From positions 1-64,000 of the forward strand of contig CALDSU010000003.1 in assembly GCA_937924525.1 (NCBI GenBank): DNA of 64,000 nucleotides, written 5' to 3'. The DNA is from an uncultured Bryobacteraceae bacterium. Lineage in GTDB: Bacteria; Acidobacteriota; Terriglobia; Bryobacterales; Bryobacteraceae. The notes below the pieces were generated by a model that saw only the letters and a list, made by a program, of their open reading frames with translations, did no database searches and was not told the DNA's origin. Made by a program: the position numbers and the translations under genes. Positions 45,375 through 54,291 of this stretch are shown piece by piece (positions within the stretch are counted from its first letter, which is position 1; the number at the start of each line of letters is the position of its first letter).

Positions 45375-46132
45375 GGCATCGGACGAAGCAGGCTGCCCGA
45401 AATATTCGAGACGATCTCGGCGTCGCTCAACCCAGGCTTCACCCGCAGTTTCTGCCAGTCCGGATCGTTGAGGAAGGTCTTCCAGGCTTCCTCGCGGGCC
45501 GCCAGGCTGTCGAACGCCAGCATGTAGGTCAGATTGGGCAGGTTCGCGCCCGCGATCGCGTCCCCAAAAAACACGGGGGTCATTTTGCACTTGCGGAAGA
45601 TGTCGATCTCGCCTTCATCAAACATGCCGATCTTGCGCTGCGACGCTTTGGCATGGTTCGCTTCGTAGGTGCGCAGCTCGAACACCCGGGGCGGCTGGCC
45701 GTCATTGACGGGCGGGACCTGGATGTTGGGGAACGTGCGGAATCCCCGGAACAGCGCACTCTCCATGCGGATGTAGCTGAGTTCCGTCATCGAATCGAAC
45801 GCATCCGCCCCCTTGCGAAACTCCGGGTCGGCGAGCATCTTGTCCATTGCCGCTTCCATGGCGGCGAGACTGCGGAAGCCGGTCAGCACCAGCACGAAAG
45901 GCATCTGGGGCGCGACCAGCCCGCCAAAAAAGCCCAAGGGACCGGCGCCCGCGCGAACGGCGGCGGGCAGGTAGGTCTTGCTCAAGAACTGATTGGTCCG
46001 TTCAACCTGCGGACCGTTGCGCAAACGGTAATACCGCAACTCAAAGAAAGATGGATGAGAAGGAGCGGCCGTCATCGGTGGAGATGCTGCGAGCGATGCC
46101 GCGGAACCTGTCAGGAAATGGCGGCGGTTCAT
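45356..46132 (-). CDS. Exported NIPSNAP-family protein with two domains
   Basis: 258 residues. The leader MNRRHFLTGSAASLAASPPM is twin-arginine-like. Two NIPSNAP (dimeric alpha/beta barrel-like) domains are seen: SFFELRYYRLRNGPQVERT at about 30-130 and RVFELRTYEANHAKASQRK at about 145-255. NIPSNAP proteins have no established enzymatic role; a lyase- or reductase-associated accessory function is speculative. The frame is open to 46321 through the divergent gene's start. ATG 46132 starts the leader and lies 7 nt after a TACCCT box. Confidence 0.83.
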   Translation of the reverse strand: MNRRHFLTGSAASLAASPPMTAAPSHPSFFELRYYRLRNGPQVERTNQFLSKTYLPAAVRAGAGPLGFFGGLVAPQMPFVLVLTGFRSLAAMEAAMDKMLADPEFRKGADAFDSMTELSYIRMESALFRGFRTFPNIQVPPVNDGQPPRVFELRTYEANHAKASQRKIGMFDEGEIDIFRKCKMTPVFFGDAIAGANLPNLTYMLAFDSLAAREEAWKTFLNDPDWQKLRVKPGLSDAEIVSNISGSLLRPMPYSPIR

Positions 46133-46139
46133 CCCTTTG

Positions 46140-46145
46140 AGGGTA
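46140..46145 (-). promoter_or_regulatory. Possible -10 box (TACCCT) at leaderless spacing
   Basis: On the minus strand TACCCT is followed by 7 nt (CAAAGGG) and the ATG at 46132. AAAGGG touches the ATG, too close to work as a ribosome binding site. Confidence 0.4.
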
Positions 46146-46241
46146 CCGCAACCGGCGCGCCGTCTTGCGGGCCACGTCAACGTCACTCGCGCGAGGGAGC
46201 GCCGCATTCGCGTAGAATCCAAGACAGAACCTGGAACGCTC

Positions 46242-47936
46242 ATGGCGCCACGCATTCTCCTTTCCCTGGCAATCCTTGCCGGCGCGTTCGCCGCCTGCGC
46301 GGCCAACCCGCCCCGGGTCATCGCGCAAATGGATCACAGCCCTATCGTGGTCCGCCTGCCCGGACGAACGCTGGCCGCGTGGCTGATCCAACCCGCGGGC
46401 GGCCGCGACGGACTGTTCGAGCTGCGGTCGGCGGATAACGGGCGCAGCTGGAGCGCGCCGCGATCCGTTCACGAGTTCCCCGACCAGGCCGGCACCTGGG
46501 GCGGTCCCGAACCCCTGGCCGGCCGCCACGGCGAGATCCACCTGTTTCTGCTGCGGTTCTCCAAGTACACGCTCGGCGACCGCGGAGAAGGCGACCGCCC
46601 GGTGTTCGATGACTATCGCGGGAACCGGATCGACATCTGGCACATGAAATCGAACCGGGAGCGCACGGCCTGGACGCAGCCGAAGGAAATCTGGGCGGGC
46701 TATACCGGGGCGCTGAACTCGGTGTTGCAGATGCGGAACGGGCGGATCCTGCTGCCGTTCTCCTACCACGTGAAACGCTCCTGGCGCGACCGCGGCGTGG
46801 ACTTCGCGGCATTTACTTTTTTCGGTCAATTCAACTCGACGCTGCTTTACTCTGACGATGACGGAGAGACGTTTCATCTCTCGCCGACCCCGCTCGCCGT
46901 GGAAACGCCGGACATCGTCTCGTCCTACGGTGCGGTGGAACCGGTGGCGATCGAACTGCGCGACGGCCGCGTCTGGAAGCTGATCCGGACGCAGCGAGGC
47001 CGCTTCTACGAATCGTTCTCCCCCGACGGCGCGCACTGGAGCGAACCGCAACCTTCGGCGATCGTCAATTCGGATTCGCCGGCCGGGCTGGCGCGCACGG
47101 ACGACGGCAAGCTGGTGCTCGTCTGGAATCACTGTCAGCGCTATCCCTACGCGCACGGGGGAAGGCAGGTGCTCCACGCGGCCATCTCGGAAGACGAGGG
47201 GAAGACCTGGATCGGATTCCGGGAAGTACTTAAGGATCCCAAACGCCATGAGCCGCCGCCGCCGGGGGGCGATTTCGGCACGGCGTATCCTTTCCCCACC
47301 ACGGTCTTCGACGGCGAGATTCTGATTCGCTCAGGACAGGGCAAGGGACGGCACGCGCTGGTGGCGCTGGACCCACGCTGGCTTTACGAGACGAGCCATC
47401 GTTCGGATTTCTCCCGGGACCTGGAGGACTGGACGTACTTCGGGACTAAAGGCGTGGAGCGGGTTCCGCATCCGGACCAGCCCGGCCGGCACGTCCTCCA
47501 GGTGGCGAAGACCCATGCCGCCTGGCCCGCCGGCGCGGCGTGGAACTTCCCCAACGGAGTTTCCGGCACGCTGACGGTCCGCTTTCAGCTCCGCCCAGGC
47601 TTCCGGGGCGCGAACCTGGCGCTCGCCAGTCACTACTCAGTCCCGTGGGACAAGGAAGACCATGTTCACGCGGCCTGGAACCTGCCCATCGATGGCGCCG
47701 GACGGCTGCTGGGCCGAACGCCCGTCTCTTCGGGGTCCTGGCGCACGCTGCAAGTAACCTGGAGTATGGCGCTGCGCAGCGCGCAAGTCTGGCTTGACGG
47801 CAGACACGCCGGCAGGCTGCCGCTGCGCACCGAGAGCCCGGGGGTCAACTATTTCCGCATTCGGGCGACCGCGGCGGAGCCGGACCCGGCGGGGATGCTG
47901 GTCGAGTCGGTGGAGGCGTCGGTAGCCAACCGGTAA
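46242..47936 (+). CDS. Secreted sialidase-family (BNR propeller) protein
   Basis: 564 residues with signal peptide MAPRILLSLAILAGAFAACA. Asp-box motifs mark a sialidase-type propeller: SADNGRSWS, SDDDGETFH, SEDEGKTW. A C-terminal beta-sandwich domain (about 390-560, with VSGTLTVRFQLRPGF and GSWRTLQVTWSMALRSAQVW) resembles a laminin-G/concanavalin-like carbohydrate-binding module. Exo-sialidase activity is possible, but similar proteins are inactive or act on other glycans. It is divergent from the NIPSNAP gene; TAGAAT at 46213-46218 lies 23 nt upstream of the start. Confidence 0.83.
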   Translation: MAPRILLSLAILAGAFAACAANPPRVIAQMDHSPIVVRLPGRTLAAWLIQPAGGRDGLFELRSADNGRSWSAPRSVHEFPDQAGTWGGPEPLAGRHGEIHLFLLRFSKYTLGDRGEGDRPVFDDYRGNRIDIWHMKSNRERTAWTQPKEIWAGYTGALNSVLQMRNGRILLPFSYHVKRSWRDRGVDFAAFTFFGQFNSTLLYSDDDGETFHLSPTPLAVETPDIVSSYGAVEPVAIELRDGRVWKLIRTQRGRFYESFSPDGAHWSEPQPSAIVNSDSPAGLARTDDGKLVLVWNHCQRYPYAHGGRQVLHAAISEDEGKTWIGFREVLKDPKRHEPPPPGGDFGTAYPFPTTVFDGEILIRSGQGKGRHALVALDPRWLYETSHRSDFSRDLEDWTYFGTKGVERVPHPDQPGRHVLQVAKTHAAWPAGAAWNFPNGVSGTLTVRFQLRPGFRGANLALASHYSVPWDKEDHVHAAWNLPIDGAGRLLGRTPVSSGSWRTLQVTWSMALRSAQVWLDGRHAGRLPLRTESPGVNYFRIRATAAEPDPAGMLVESVEASVANR

Positions 47937-48019
47937 CCACACGCGCCGGCTCGCGATCCGAGCGGCTATGCTGGAGGATCGGGCCGGATGGCGCTCCGCC
48001 GGCCCTGCCACGGCGTCCG

Positions 48020-50218
48020 ATGCAACGTCTGCCCGCCCCCGTTCTGCTTCTGCTGCTGTGTGTGGGCTTCTATTGGAAGCTCGCGCTCACCGACCAGTAC
48101 GTCTGGTTCGATCACCCGGATATGTGCTACATCGAGATCCCGCGCCTGGCCTTTCAAGCGCGGGAGCTCCACCTGAGGCACTTCCCGCTGTGGAATCCGC
48201 ATATCTGGGCCGGCCAGCCGCTGATCGGGCAGACGCAACCCGGGCCGCTGTTTCCCTTGGGGCTCCTGTTTTTGCTGCTGCCGCTGCGGGACGGCTACCT
48301 GCGCCTGGAGTTCGTGAACTACTACTACGTGTTCGTGCATTTTCTGGCGGCCTGGTTTGCGTGGCGCGCTTGCCGGGACCTGGGCTGCGGCCGGGTAGGA
48401 TCCGTGTTCGCGGGTTGCGCGTTTGCCTTAGGCGGATTCGTCGGCACGGTGGCGTGGTGGGATGTGTTGAACGGGGCGCTGTGGACGCCGCTCGTGTTTC
48501 TCTACGTGTTCCGGGCGGCGCGGGGCATCCGGCCCTGGTCGAGCGCGGCGGTGGCAGGCGCGTTTCTGGGCCTGGCCTGGCTGAGCGGGCACCACGAGAT
48601 TCCGCTGCTGGTCTCGGCCGCCACGCTGGTGTGCTGGGCGTTTTTGGCGTGGCGAAACTGGCGCCTGCTGCGCCTGGCCGCGTTGTGTTTCCTGGTGGCG
48701 GGGCTGGTGGGCGCACCGCAGCTCTGGCCAACCTACGAATTCGGCAAACTCTCCAAGCGGTGGGTGGGGGTGCACGAACCGGCCGCCTGGAACGACCAGA
48801 TTCCGTACACCGTGCACTCGGTCTACTCGTTACCGCCCGGAGGCATGCTGGCCACCGTGCTGCCGGGTGAGCGGGCCTACGCCGACACCACTTCGTACAT
48901 GGGCTTCACCGCGTGCGCGCTGGCCGTACTGGGACTGGTCGCCTGCTGGCGCGAGCGGCACGTGCGGGTGCTGGCGGTGGTGGGCCTGCTCGCGGGGCTC
49001 TACGCCATGGGGGCTTTCACCCCACTGCACGGCCCGCTCTACGCGCTGGTTCCAACCCTGGCCAAAGCCCGCATTCCCATGCGGGCGATCCACCTTTGGA
49101 ATTTCGCCATTGCGTTGCTGGCGGCCTTTGGCTTGGACGCGCTGCGGCGCGGCTTCGGGGGAGCGTGGCCGCGCCTCCTGGCCCGGATCCTGGCCGCCGC
49201 CTGCGCGCTGACGCTGGGCGCCGCCTTGGTCTTGGCGTTGCGCCACGAGGCGCTCGACAACCGCGTGCTGTGGGCGGGCATGATGGCGGGCGTCACCGCC
49301 GGCGGGCTGGCGGCGTTCCGCGCCGGACGGGTGAGCGCCCGCGCGTGCGGCGCCCTGCTGCTGGCCGTGATGATTCTCGAACTCTACCCCGTGGCCACTC
49401 AAACCTACGCCAACCGCGCCCATCCTGACGAGTTCCACCACGTCCGCAACATGACGCAGTACGGCGACGTGGCGGACTTTTTGCGGGCCCAGCCCGGACC
49501 GGTCCGCGTGGCGGTGAACGATCAGGACGTGCCCTCCAACTTCGGCGACTGGCACAGCATCGAGATGCTGCAAGGCTACGTGGCAGGAGTGCCGGCGAAC
49601 CTGCTGCGCCTGCCGTTCCATACCCGGCGGGTCCAGGAATTGCTCGGCGTCACCCACGCGGTGGCCAAGCAACCCTTCCGCGAGGATCAGACCGCGGTCT
49701 ACGAAAGCCCGACCGGCGTGAAGGTGTTTCGCAACCCGGGCGCGCTGCCTCATGCGTGGAGCGTCCACCGGGCCATCGCAACGCACACCCACTTCGAGTT
49801 CCTCACCACGCTGGAGAACCCGGAAGTCGACTTGCGGCGGACGGCGGTGATGCTGGGGCCCGCGCCGCGGCTGGAGACGTGCGCGGGCGAGGACGCGGTG
49901 CGCATCGTGCGGCATGGCACGGACCGCGTGACGATCGAAGCCGAGATGGCCTGCCGGGGCATGGTGGTGCTCGGCGACACGTACTATCCGGGCTGGCGGA
50001 CCCGGCTGGACGGCCGGAGGGTGGAACTCGTCGAAGCCTACGGCGCCTTGCGGGGCGTGGTGGTGGAGCCGGGCTCCCACACGATCGACATGATCTACCG
50101 GCCGCGGTCCATTCTGGGCGGCGGCGCGCTCTGTCTGGTGGGCCTCGTGCTGACGTTCGGACTGATGGTTCGTGAGCGGAGGGCCGGCGGACCCATCCCG
50201 GCGGGTGGCCCCAGTTAA
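48020..50218 (+). CDS. YfhO-like polytopic membrane protein (GT-C-type)
   Basis: 732 residues, at least ten membrane helices and a C-terminal soluble domain. The first extracytoplasmic loop has FDHPDMCYIEIPRLAFQ with acidic residues and LWNPHIWAGQPLIGQTQPG, the pattern of YfhO and PMT-like GT-C glycosyltransferases. The late VVLGDTYYPGWRTRLDG and MIYRPRSILGGGALCL segments are YfhO hallmarks. Such proteins probably glycosylate lipids or cell-wall polymers from polyprenyl-linked sugars. Start ATG 48020 with the leader beginning LLLLLC; TATGCT at 47967-47972 is a possible -10 box. It follows the sialidase-like gene by 83 nt. Confidence 0.83.
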   Translation: MQRLPAPVLLLLLCVGFYWKLALTDQYVWFDHPDMCYIEIPRLAFQARELHLRHFPLWNPHIWAGQPLIGQTQPGPLFPLGLLFLLLPLRDGYLRLEFVNYYYVFVHFLAAWFAWRACRDLGCGRVGSVFAGCAFALGGFVGTVAWWDVLNGALWTPLVFLYVFRAARGIRPWSSAAVAGAFLGLAWLSGHHEIPLLVSAATLVCWAFLAWRNWRLLRLAALCFLVAGLVGAPQLWPTYEFGKLSKRWVGVHEPAAWNDQIPYTVHSVYSLPPGGMLATVLPGERAYADTTSYMGFTACALAVLGLVACWRERHVRVLAVVGLLAGLYAMGAFTPLHGPLYALVPTLAKARIPMRAIHLWNFAIALLAAFGLDALRRGFGGAWPRLLARILAAACALTLGAALVLALRHEALDNRVLWAGMMAGVTAGGLAAFRAGRVSARACGALLLAVMILELYPVATQTYANRAHPDEFHHVRNMTQYGDVADFLRAQPGPVRVAVNDQDVPSNFGDWHSIEMLQGYVAGVPANLLRLPFHTRRVQELLGVTHAVAKQPFREDQTAVYESPTGVKVFRNPGALPHAWSVHRAIATHTHFEFLTTLENPEVDLRRTAVMLGPAPRLETCAGEDAVRIVRHGTDRVTIEAEMACRGMVVLGDTYYPGWRTRLDGRRVELVEAYGALRGVVVEPGSHTIDMIYRPRSILGGGALCLVGLVLTFGLMVRERRAGGPIPAGGPS

Positions 50219-50477
50219 TCCCTACCCCTGCAAAGAGATGCGGGCGAATTTCCCAGATGGGCCGCAAATAGGGATCTTGGCGCGGCGCCCGGTTCGCGCC
50301 CATCCTGTGCCGGCGGGCAGCGCCTCCACGATGTTGCGTCCTGCCGTAGAGTGGAAGCGAGGTTAATGGGCGTGAGCGCATCCCCATTCACCAGACGGAG
50401 GTTCGTACGATTCTGTCGCCAGCAATGGGGCCAATAGCGCGGACGAGCCCGTGCGGCGCGATCCGCATCCGCAAGTC

Positions 50478-52001
50478 TCAACTCCAGTAATTCCGGTCCA
50501 GACTACGGTACTGCACCGCTTCGGCGACGTGCTTGGCCTGCACGCGTTCGGAATCGGCGAGATCGGCCAGCGTCCGGGCGACCTTGAGAATGCGGTCATG
50601 CGCGCGGGCGGAAAGGCCCAGCTTGCGGACGGCGGTCTCGAGCGTGCGCTCGCCGGCGTCGTCGAGCACGCAGAGTTTGCGCAGCGCCTGGGTGGGAAGG
50701 TGGGCGTTGGTGAAGCCGCGCCGGGCCTGGTGCTGCCGGGCGCGAATCACGCGCTCGCGGATGGCGGCCGAGCTTTCCGCCTCGCCGCCCGGAGTGCGCA
50801 GTTCCTTGAACGCCACCGCGGGCACTTCCAGGTGCAGATCAATGCGGTCGAGCAGCGGCCCGCTGATCTTGCTCAAGTAGCGCTGGATGATGCCGCCCGT
50901 GCAGCGGCACTCGCGCGTAGGGTCGCCGAAATAGCCGCAGGGGCACGGATTAATGGCCGCCACCAGCATAAAGCGGGCGGGAAAGCAGAGCGTCAGGCTG
51001 GAGCGGGCGATGGTCACCGACCCGTCTTCGAGCGGCTGGCGGAGCATCTCCAGCACGTTGCGCGGGAACTCGGGCAGCTCGTCCAGGAACAGGACGCCGT
51101 GGTGCGCCAGGCTGACCTCTCCCGGGCGGGGCATGCCGATCCCGCCGCCGATCAGGCCGGCGTCGGACACGGTGTGGTGCGGGGAGCGGAAAGGGCGCAC
51201 CCGCAACAGGCCGGTGTGGGACGGGAGCATGCCGGCGATGCTGTGAATCTTGGTGGTCTCGATGGCTTCCGCGAAACTGAGCTCGGGCAGAATGCCCGGC
51301 AGGCGCTTGGCCAGCATCGTCTTGCCGGATCCCGGCGGGCCGATCAACAGGATGTTGTGGCCGCCGGCGGCCGCGACTTCCAGGGCGCGCTTGGCGCTGC
51401 TCTGCCCGCGCACATCGCGGAAGTCCGGCACGCTGAAGTCATCGGGGGGAACGGGCGCGGGTTCGGGCTGCGCGGGCGCAAATTCGTCCGGGCGGCTCAG
51501 AAAGTGGACCACTTCGGCCAGATGCCGCATGCCGAACACCCGGATGCCCTTCACCACGGCGGCCTCGGCCGCGTTCTCGGCAGGCACGATCACCGTCGGA
51601 ATGCCCTCGGTCTGGGCGCATACCGCCACCGAAAGCACCCCGCGCACCGGGCGCACGGTGCCATCGAGCGACAGCTCGCCCACCAGCAGGTGCTGATCCA
51701 GGCCACGCACGGCGCCCATCGCGCCCAGGATGCCGAGCGCCATGGGCAGATCGAACCCGGCGCCCTCTTTCCTCACATTCGCCGGCGCCAGGTTGATGGT
51801 CACCGATTTGCTAGGGAAGCCGAAGCCGGAATTCATTAGCGCGGACTTGATCCGCTCCCGGCTCTCTTTGACTGCGGTGTCGGGCATGCCGACGGTGATA
51901 ATGTCGCGCGCCGAGCCGGACGGGTACAGGTCCACCTCAACATCGATCAGATGAGCATCGATGCCATAAACGGCGGCGCTGCGGGTTTTGAACAGCGCCA
52001 T
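50478..52001 (-). CDS. comM: ComM/YifB-family magnesium-chelatase-like AAA+ ATPase
   Basis: 507 residues. The N-terminal ChlI-type domain ([26 protein letters not shown]) precedes an AAA+ core with Walker [17 protein letters not shown] and Walker B-like [10 protein letters not shown]. The zinc-cysteine segment [19 protein letters not shown] and the C-terminal Mg-chelatase tail ([13 protein letters not shown]) are present. ComM relatives promote branch migration during natural transformation; whether the organism is competent is unknown. Start ATG at 52001; TATACT lies about 23 nt upstream on the same strand. Single-gene unit, followed by a region with no gene. Confidence 0.93.
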   Translation of the reverse strand: MALFKTRSAAVYGIDAHLIDVEVDLYPSGSARDIITVGMPDTAVKESRERIKSALMNSGFGFPSKSVTINLAPANVRKEGAGFDLPMALGILGAMGAVRGLDQHLLVGELSLDGTVRPVRGVLSVAVCAQTEGIPTVIVPAENAAEAAVVKGIRVFGMRHLAEVVHFLSRPDEFAPAQPEPAPVPPDDFSVPDFRDVRGQSSAKRALEVAAAGGHNILLIGPPGSGKTMLAKRLPGILPELSFAEAIETTKIHSIAGMLPSHTGLLRVRPFRSPHHTVSDAGLIGGGIGMPRPGEVSLAHHGVLFLDELPEFPRNVLEMLRQPLEDGSVTIARSSLTLCFPARFMLVAAINPCPCGYFGDPTRECRCTGGIIQRYLSKISGPLLDRIDLHLEVPAVAFKELRTPGGEAESSAAIRERVIRARQHQARRGFTNAHLPTQALRKLCVLDDAGERTLETAVRKLGLSARAHDRILKVARTLADLADSERVQAKHVAEAVQYRSLDRNYWS

Positions 52002-52070
52002 GAATCCGCCGTGTCAGCGTTCCCAGTATAGCCCGCCGCCACGGGATGGCGAAACGGCCCGGCCGGCGGC

Positions 52071-52767
52071 ATTTCCGCTCATCTGCGGTTTGCGGGGCGA
52101 AGAACGTTCCGCTGGGCGCTGGAGGACGGCGCAGGGCAGCGCTACCGTCTGCCCAAGGCCACGCCCGCGATGAGCCACGCGTGGCAAACCGAGTGGATGC
52201 GCATCCGGGAAGTGGAAACCGAACATTACCTCAGGGACATCCAGGGCATGTTCTATGAATTGCAACCGGTGGCCTTCGAAAACCGGATTTGGGGCGTCAA
52301 GCCGGTCTGCCAGCACCTGCGCATCATTCCCGACTATTGCGCTTTTCGCGGACTGCTGGCGCTAGGCGGCAATCAGACTTCTCCCAACAACGACAACAAC
52401 GCGGTCGCCGGCCAGCCCCAGGCCGGCCTGCGGTTCGGCAAGACCGACGACCTGTGGGCGTGGGGCAAGCCCGCAGGCTGGGGCGGACCCTGAGGGAAGA
52501 CTGCCGTCCGCAAGGGGGTCCCCTCCGAGCCGTTTCTCTTCCTCGGCTTCGACCGCAAGATGCTTCACGTTCACGCGGCCAAACCCGGAATGGTCGGCAT
52601 CGAAGTCGACTTCATGGGCAACGGGACCTGGCGCGTCTACGAGCGATTGAGAATCCCCGCAGAAGGCTACGCGCGTCATGTGTTCCCGAACGCGTTTGCC
52701 GGGCATCGGGTCCGGCTGACCACGCACATGGACTGCCGCGCCACCGCCCTTGTTCTTCTTCAGCTAG
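52071..52767 (+). pseudogene. Truncated gene with in-frame TGA and late frameshift
   Basis: One continuous reading frame looks protein-like from about 52071 (FRWALEDGAGQRYRLPKATP) through FYELQPVAFENRIWGVKPVC, FGKTDDLWAWGKPAGWGGP, then a TGA at 52491-52493. It continues in the same frame as GKTAVRKGVPSEPFLFLGFD, then VGIEVDFMGNGTWRVYERL and RHVFPNAFAGHRVRL. The stop falls where GGPW would be expected, so TGG changed to TGA. A second defect near 52749 shifts the frame before LFFFS and TAG. The 5' end is missing next to the comM promoter. The family is unrecognised. Confidence 0.72.
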
Positions 52768-52812
52768 GCGGGAGGCGCCGGCAGGCAGTTTCCACGCCGC
52801 CCGCCAGCCGTC

Positions 52813-54291
52813 TCAGTCCAATTCGCAGAGGGGAGCGAGCATGGGATTGAGGCTGCGGGCTCGTTCCAGCAGCACGACCGCTTCGTCGCGGAGTCCCTGG
52901 GCGGCCAGCAGCCCGCCCAGGTTCACCAGCGCCTCCGGCAACACTGGCTGCTGGCGGGCGGCCTCGCGGTACAGGCGTTCGGCTTCGCCGGCGAGGCCCG
53001 CTTCATGAGCTTGCAGCGCCAGGTTGAAGCATAGCTCGGGACAACAGGCCCGCATCTGCTCCAGTCTTTCGGACGCTTTTCGCGCCGTCTCCCAATCCCC
53101 CCGGTCGATGGCGACCGCGGCCAGACCGCGCCACGCCTCCGCGTAACCCGGTTCGGAAGCGACCACCGCCTCGAACTGCCGAATGGCGGCTGTCAACTCG
53201 CCCATGCGGTAGCGGGCAATCCCCAGGTTCAAACGCGCTTCGGGCCAGTCTTTCCGCAACTCGAGGCACTGATCGAACGCGCGCGCTGCTTCCGCGTAGG
53301 CCTCGCGGTGCAACAGCGCGAGACCGAGCCGGAACCACCCCTCGGCCGAGTCGGCCTTGACTTCCACCAGGCGCGCGTACAGTTTTTCGGCTTCGTCGAC
53401 ACGGCCGGTGTGCTCCAGGATCAGTCCGTAGTTCCACAGGGCCGTTTCGCGGCGGGGCGCCAGCCGCAGGGCGTTCCGGTAGGCGTCTTCCGCGCCGGCC
53501 AGGTCTCCCAGTGAATGCCGCAACATGCCGAGATTCAAGTACGGCTCCGGCTGGTTGGGGCGGAGCCGGATGGCCTGATGATAGGCGAATACCGCGTCCT
53601 CGGTTTCGCCCACGCGCTGGCGCGCCACGCCGAGGTTCAGCCAGGCCTCAAAATGCGTAGGCTGCTGCTGGACCAGCCGGGAGCAATGCCGGATCGCCGC
53701 GCGGAAATCGCCGGCCGCAAGCGCGGCCGCGGCCGCCTGCTCGTCTTCGGAGAGGTCGGCGGCCGGCGGGTGAGCAGGCGTCGCCGAGCGGGACATCTGC
53801 GACAGCCCGGCGAGGCTGGCCACTTCCCTCTGCCGCCCCAGAAACTGGAGCGCCACCGATTTCCCTACCAGCGCAACCTGATCGTCCGGGCGGCGGGCCA
53901 GGACCCGTTCGAAGATTTCCAGCGCTTCGGCCTCGCGCCGCAGGTGCAGCGAACAGATGCCCAGCCCTAGCTGGGCTTCCGTACGCTCCGGATCCACGCT
54001 CAGCACGCGCGTAAACTCGTCGGCCGCCTCCGCCCAGCGGTTGGTTTTTTCCAGGCAGATCGCCAGATTCAACCGCGCGGCATGGTCGTCCGGCGCGAGC
54101 GCCAGGATCTTGCGATAGGTTTCGACCGCATTGACGTAGTCCCGCTGCCGGAATTGCAAGGCCGCCAGCGTGCCCAGCAGCAGCGCGCTCTGTTCTTCCA
54201 CGCGCCGGGCTTCTTCCCCGTCCGGCGGTTCCACAGCGGGCGAGGACTTCTCGGCGGCGACGGGCAGCAACGGTTTGCTCTGGAGCTTCAT
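52813..54291 (-). CDS. Tetratricopeptide-repeat (TPR) protein
   Basis: 492 residues, no signal peptide. About ten TPR units of the 34-residue helix-turn-helix type are visible, for example NAVETYRKILALAPDDHAAR, AIRHCSRLVQQQPTHFEAWL, AIRLRPNQPEPYLNLGMLRH and AFDQCLELRKDWPEARLNLG. TPR scaffolds bind peptides and assemble complexes. It begins with a 4-nt overlap (ATGA) with the zinc-ribbon/proline-rich gene upstream, so the pair is likely made together and may interact. No enzymatic domain is present. Confidence 0.88.
   Translation of the reverse strand: MKLQSKPLLPVAAEKSSPAVEPPDGEEARRVEEQSALLLGTLAALQFRQRDYVNAVETYRKILALAPDDHAARLNLAICLEKTNRWAEAADEFTRVLSVDPERTEAQLGLGICSLHLRREAEALEIFERVLARRPDDQVALVGKSVALQFLGRQREVASLAGLSQMSRSATPAHPPAADLSEDEQAAAAALAAGDFRAAIRHCSRLVQQQPTHFEAWLNLGVARQRVGETEDAVFAYHQAIRLRPNQPEPYLNLGMLRHSLGDLAGAEDAYRNALRLAPRRETALWNYGLILEHTGRVDEAEKLYARLVEVKADSAEGWFRLGLALLHREAYAEAARAFDQCLELRKDWPEARLNLGIARYRMGELTAAIRQFEAVVASEPGYAEAWRGLAAVAIDRGDWETARKASERLEQMRACCPELCFNLALQAHEAGLAGEAERLYREAARQQPVLPEALVNLGGLLAAQGLRDEAVVLLERARSLNPMLAPLCELD

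Noticed and set aside
50219-50477. Small minus-strand frame between YfhO-like and ComM genes
   Set aside because: No family similarity or ribosome binding site; its translation is biased to Arg/Ala and may be chance.
52491-52493. TGA read as selenocysteine
   Set aside because: Expected residue is Trp, not Cys; the gene also lacks a start and has a second frameshift, so it is a pseudogene.
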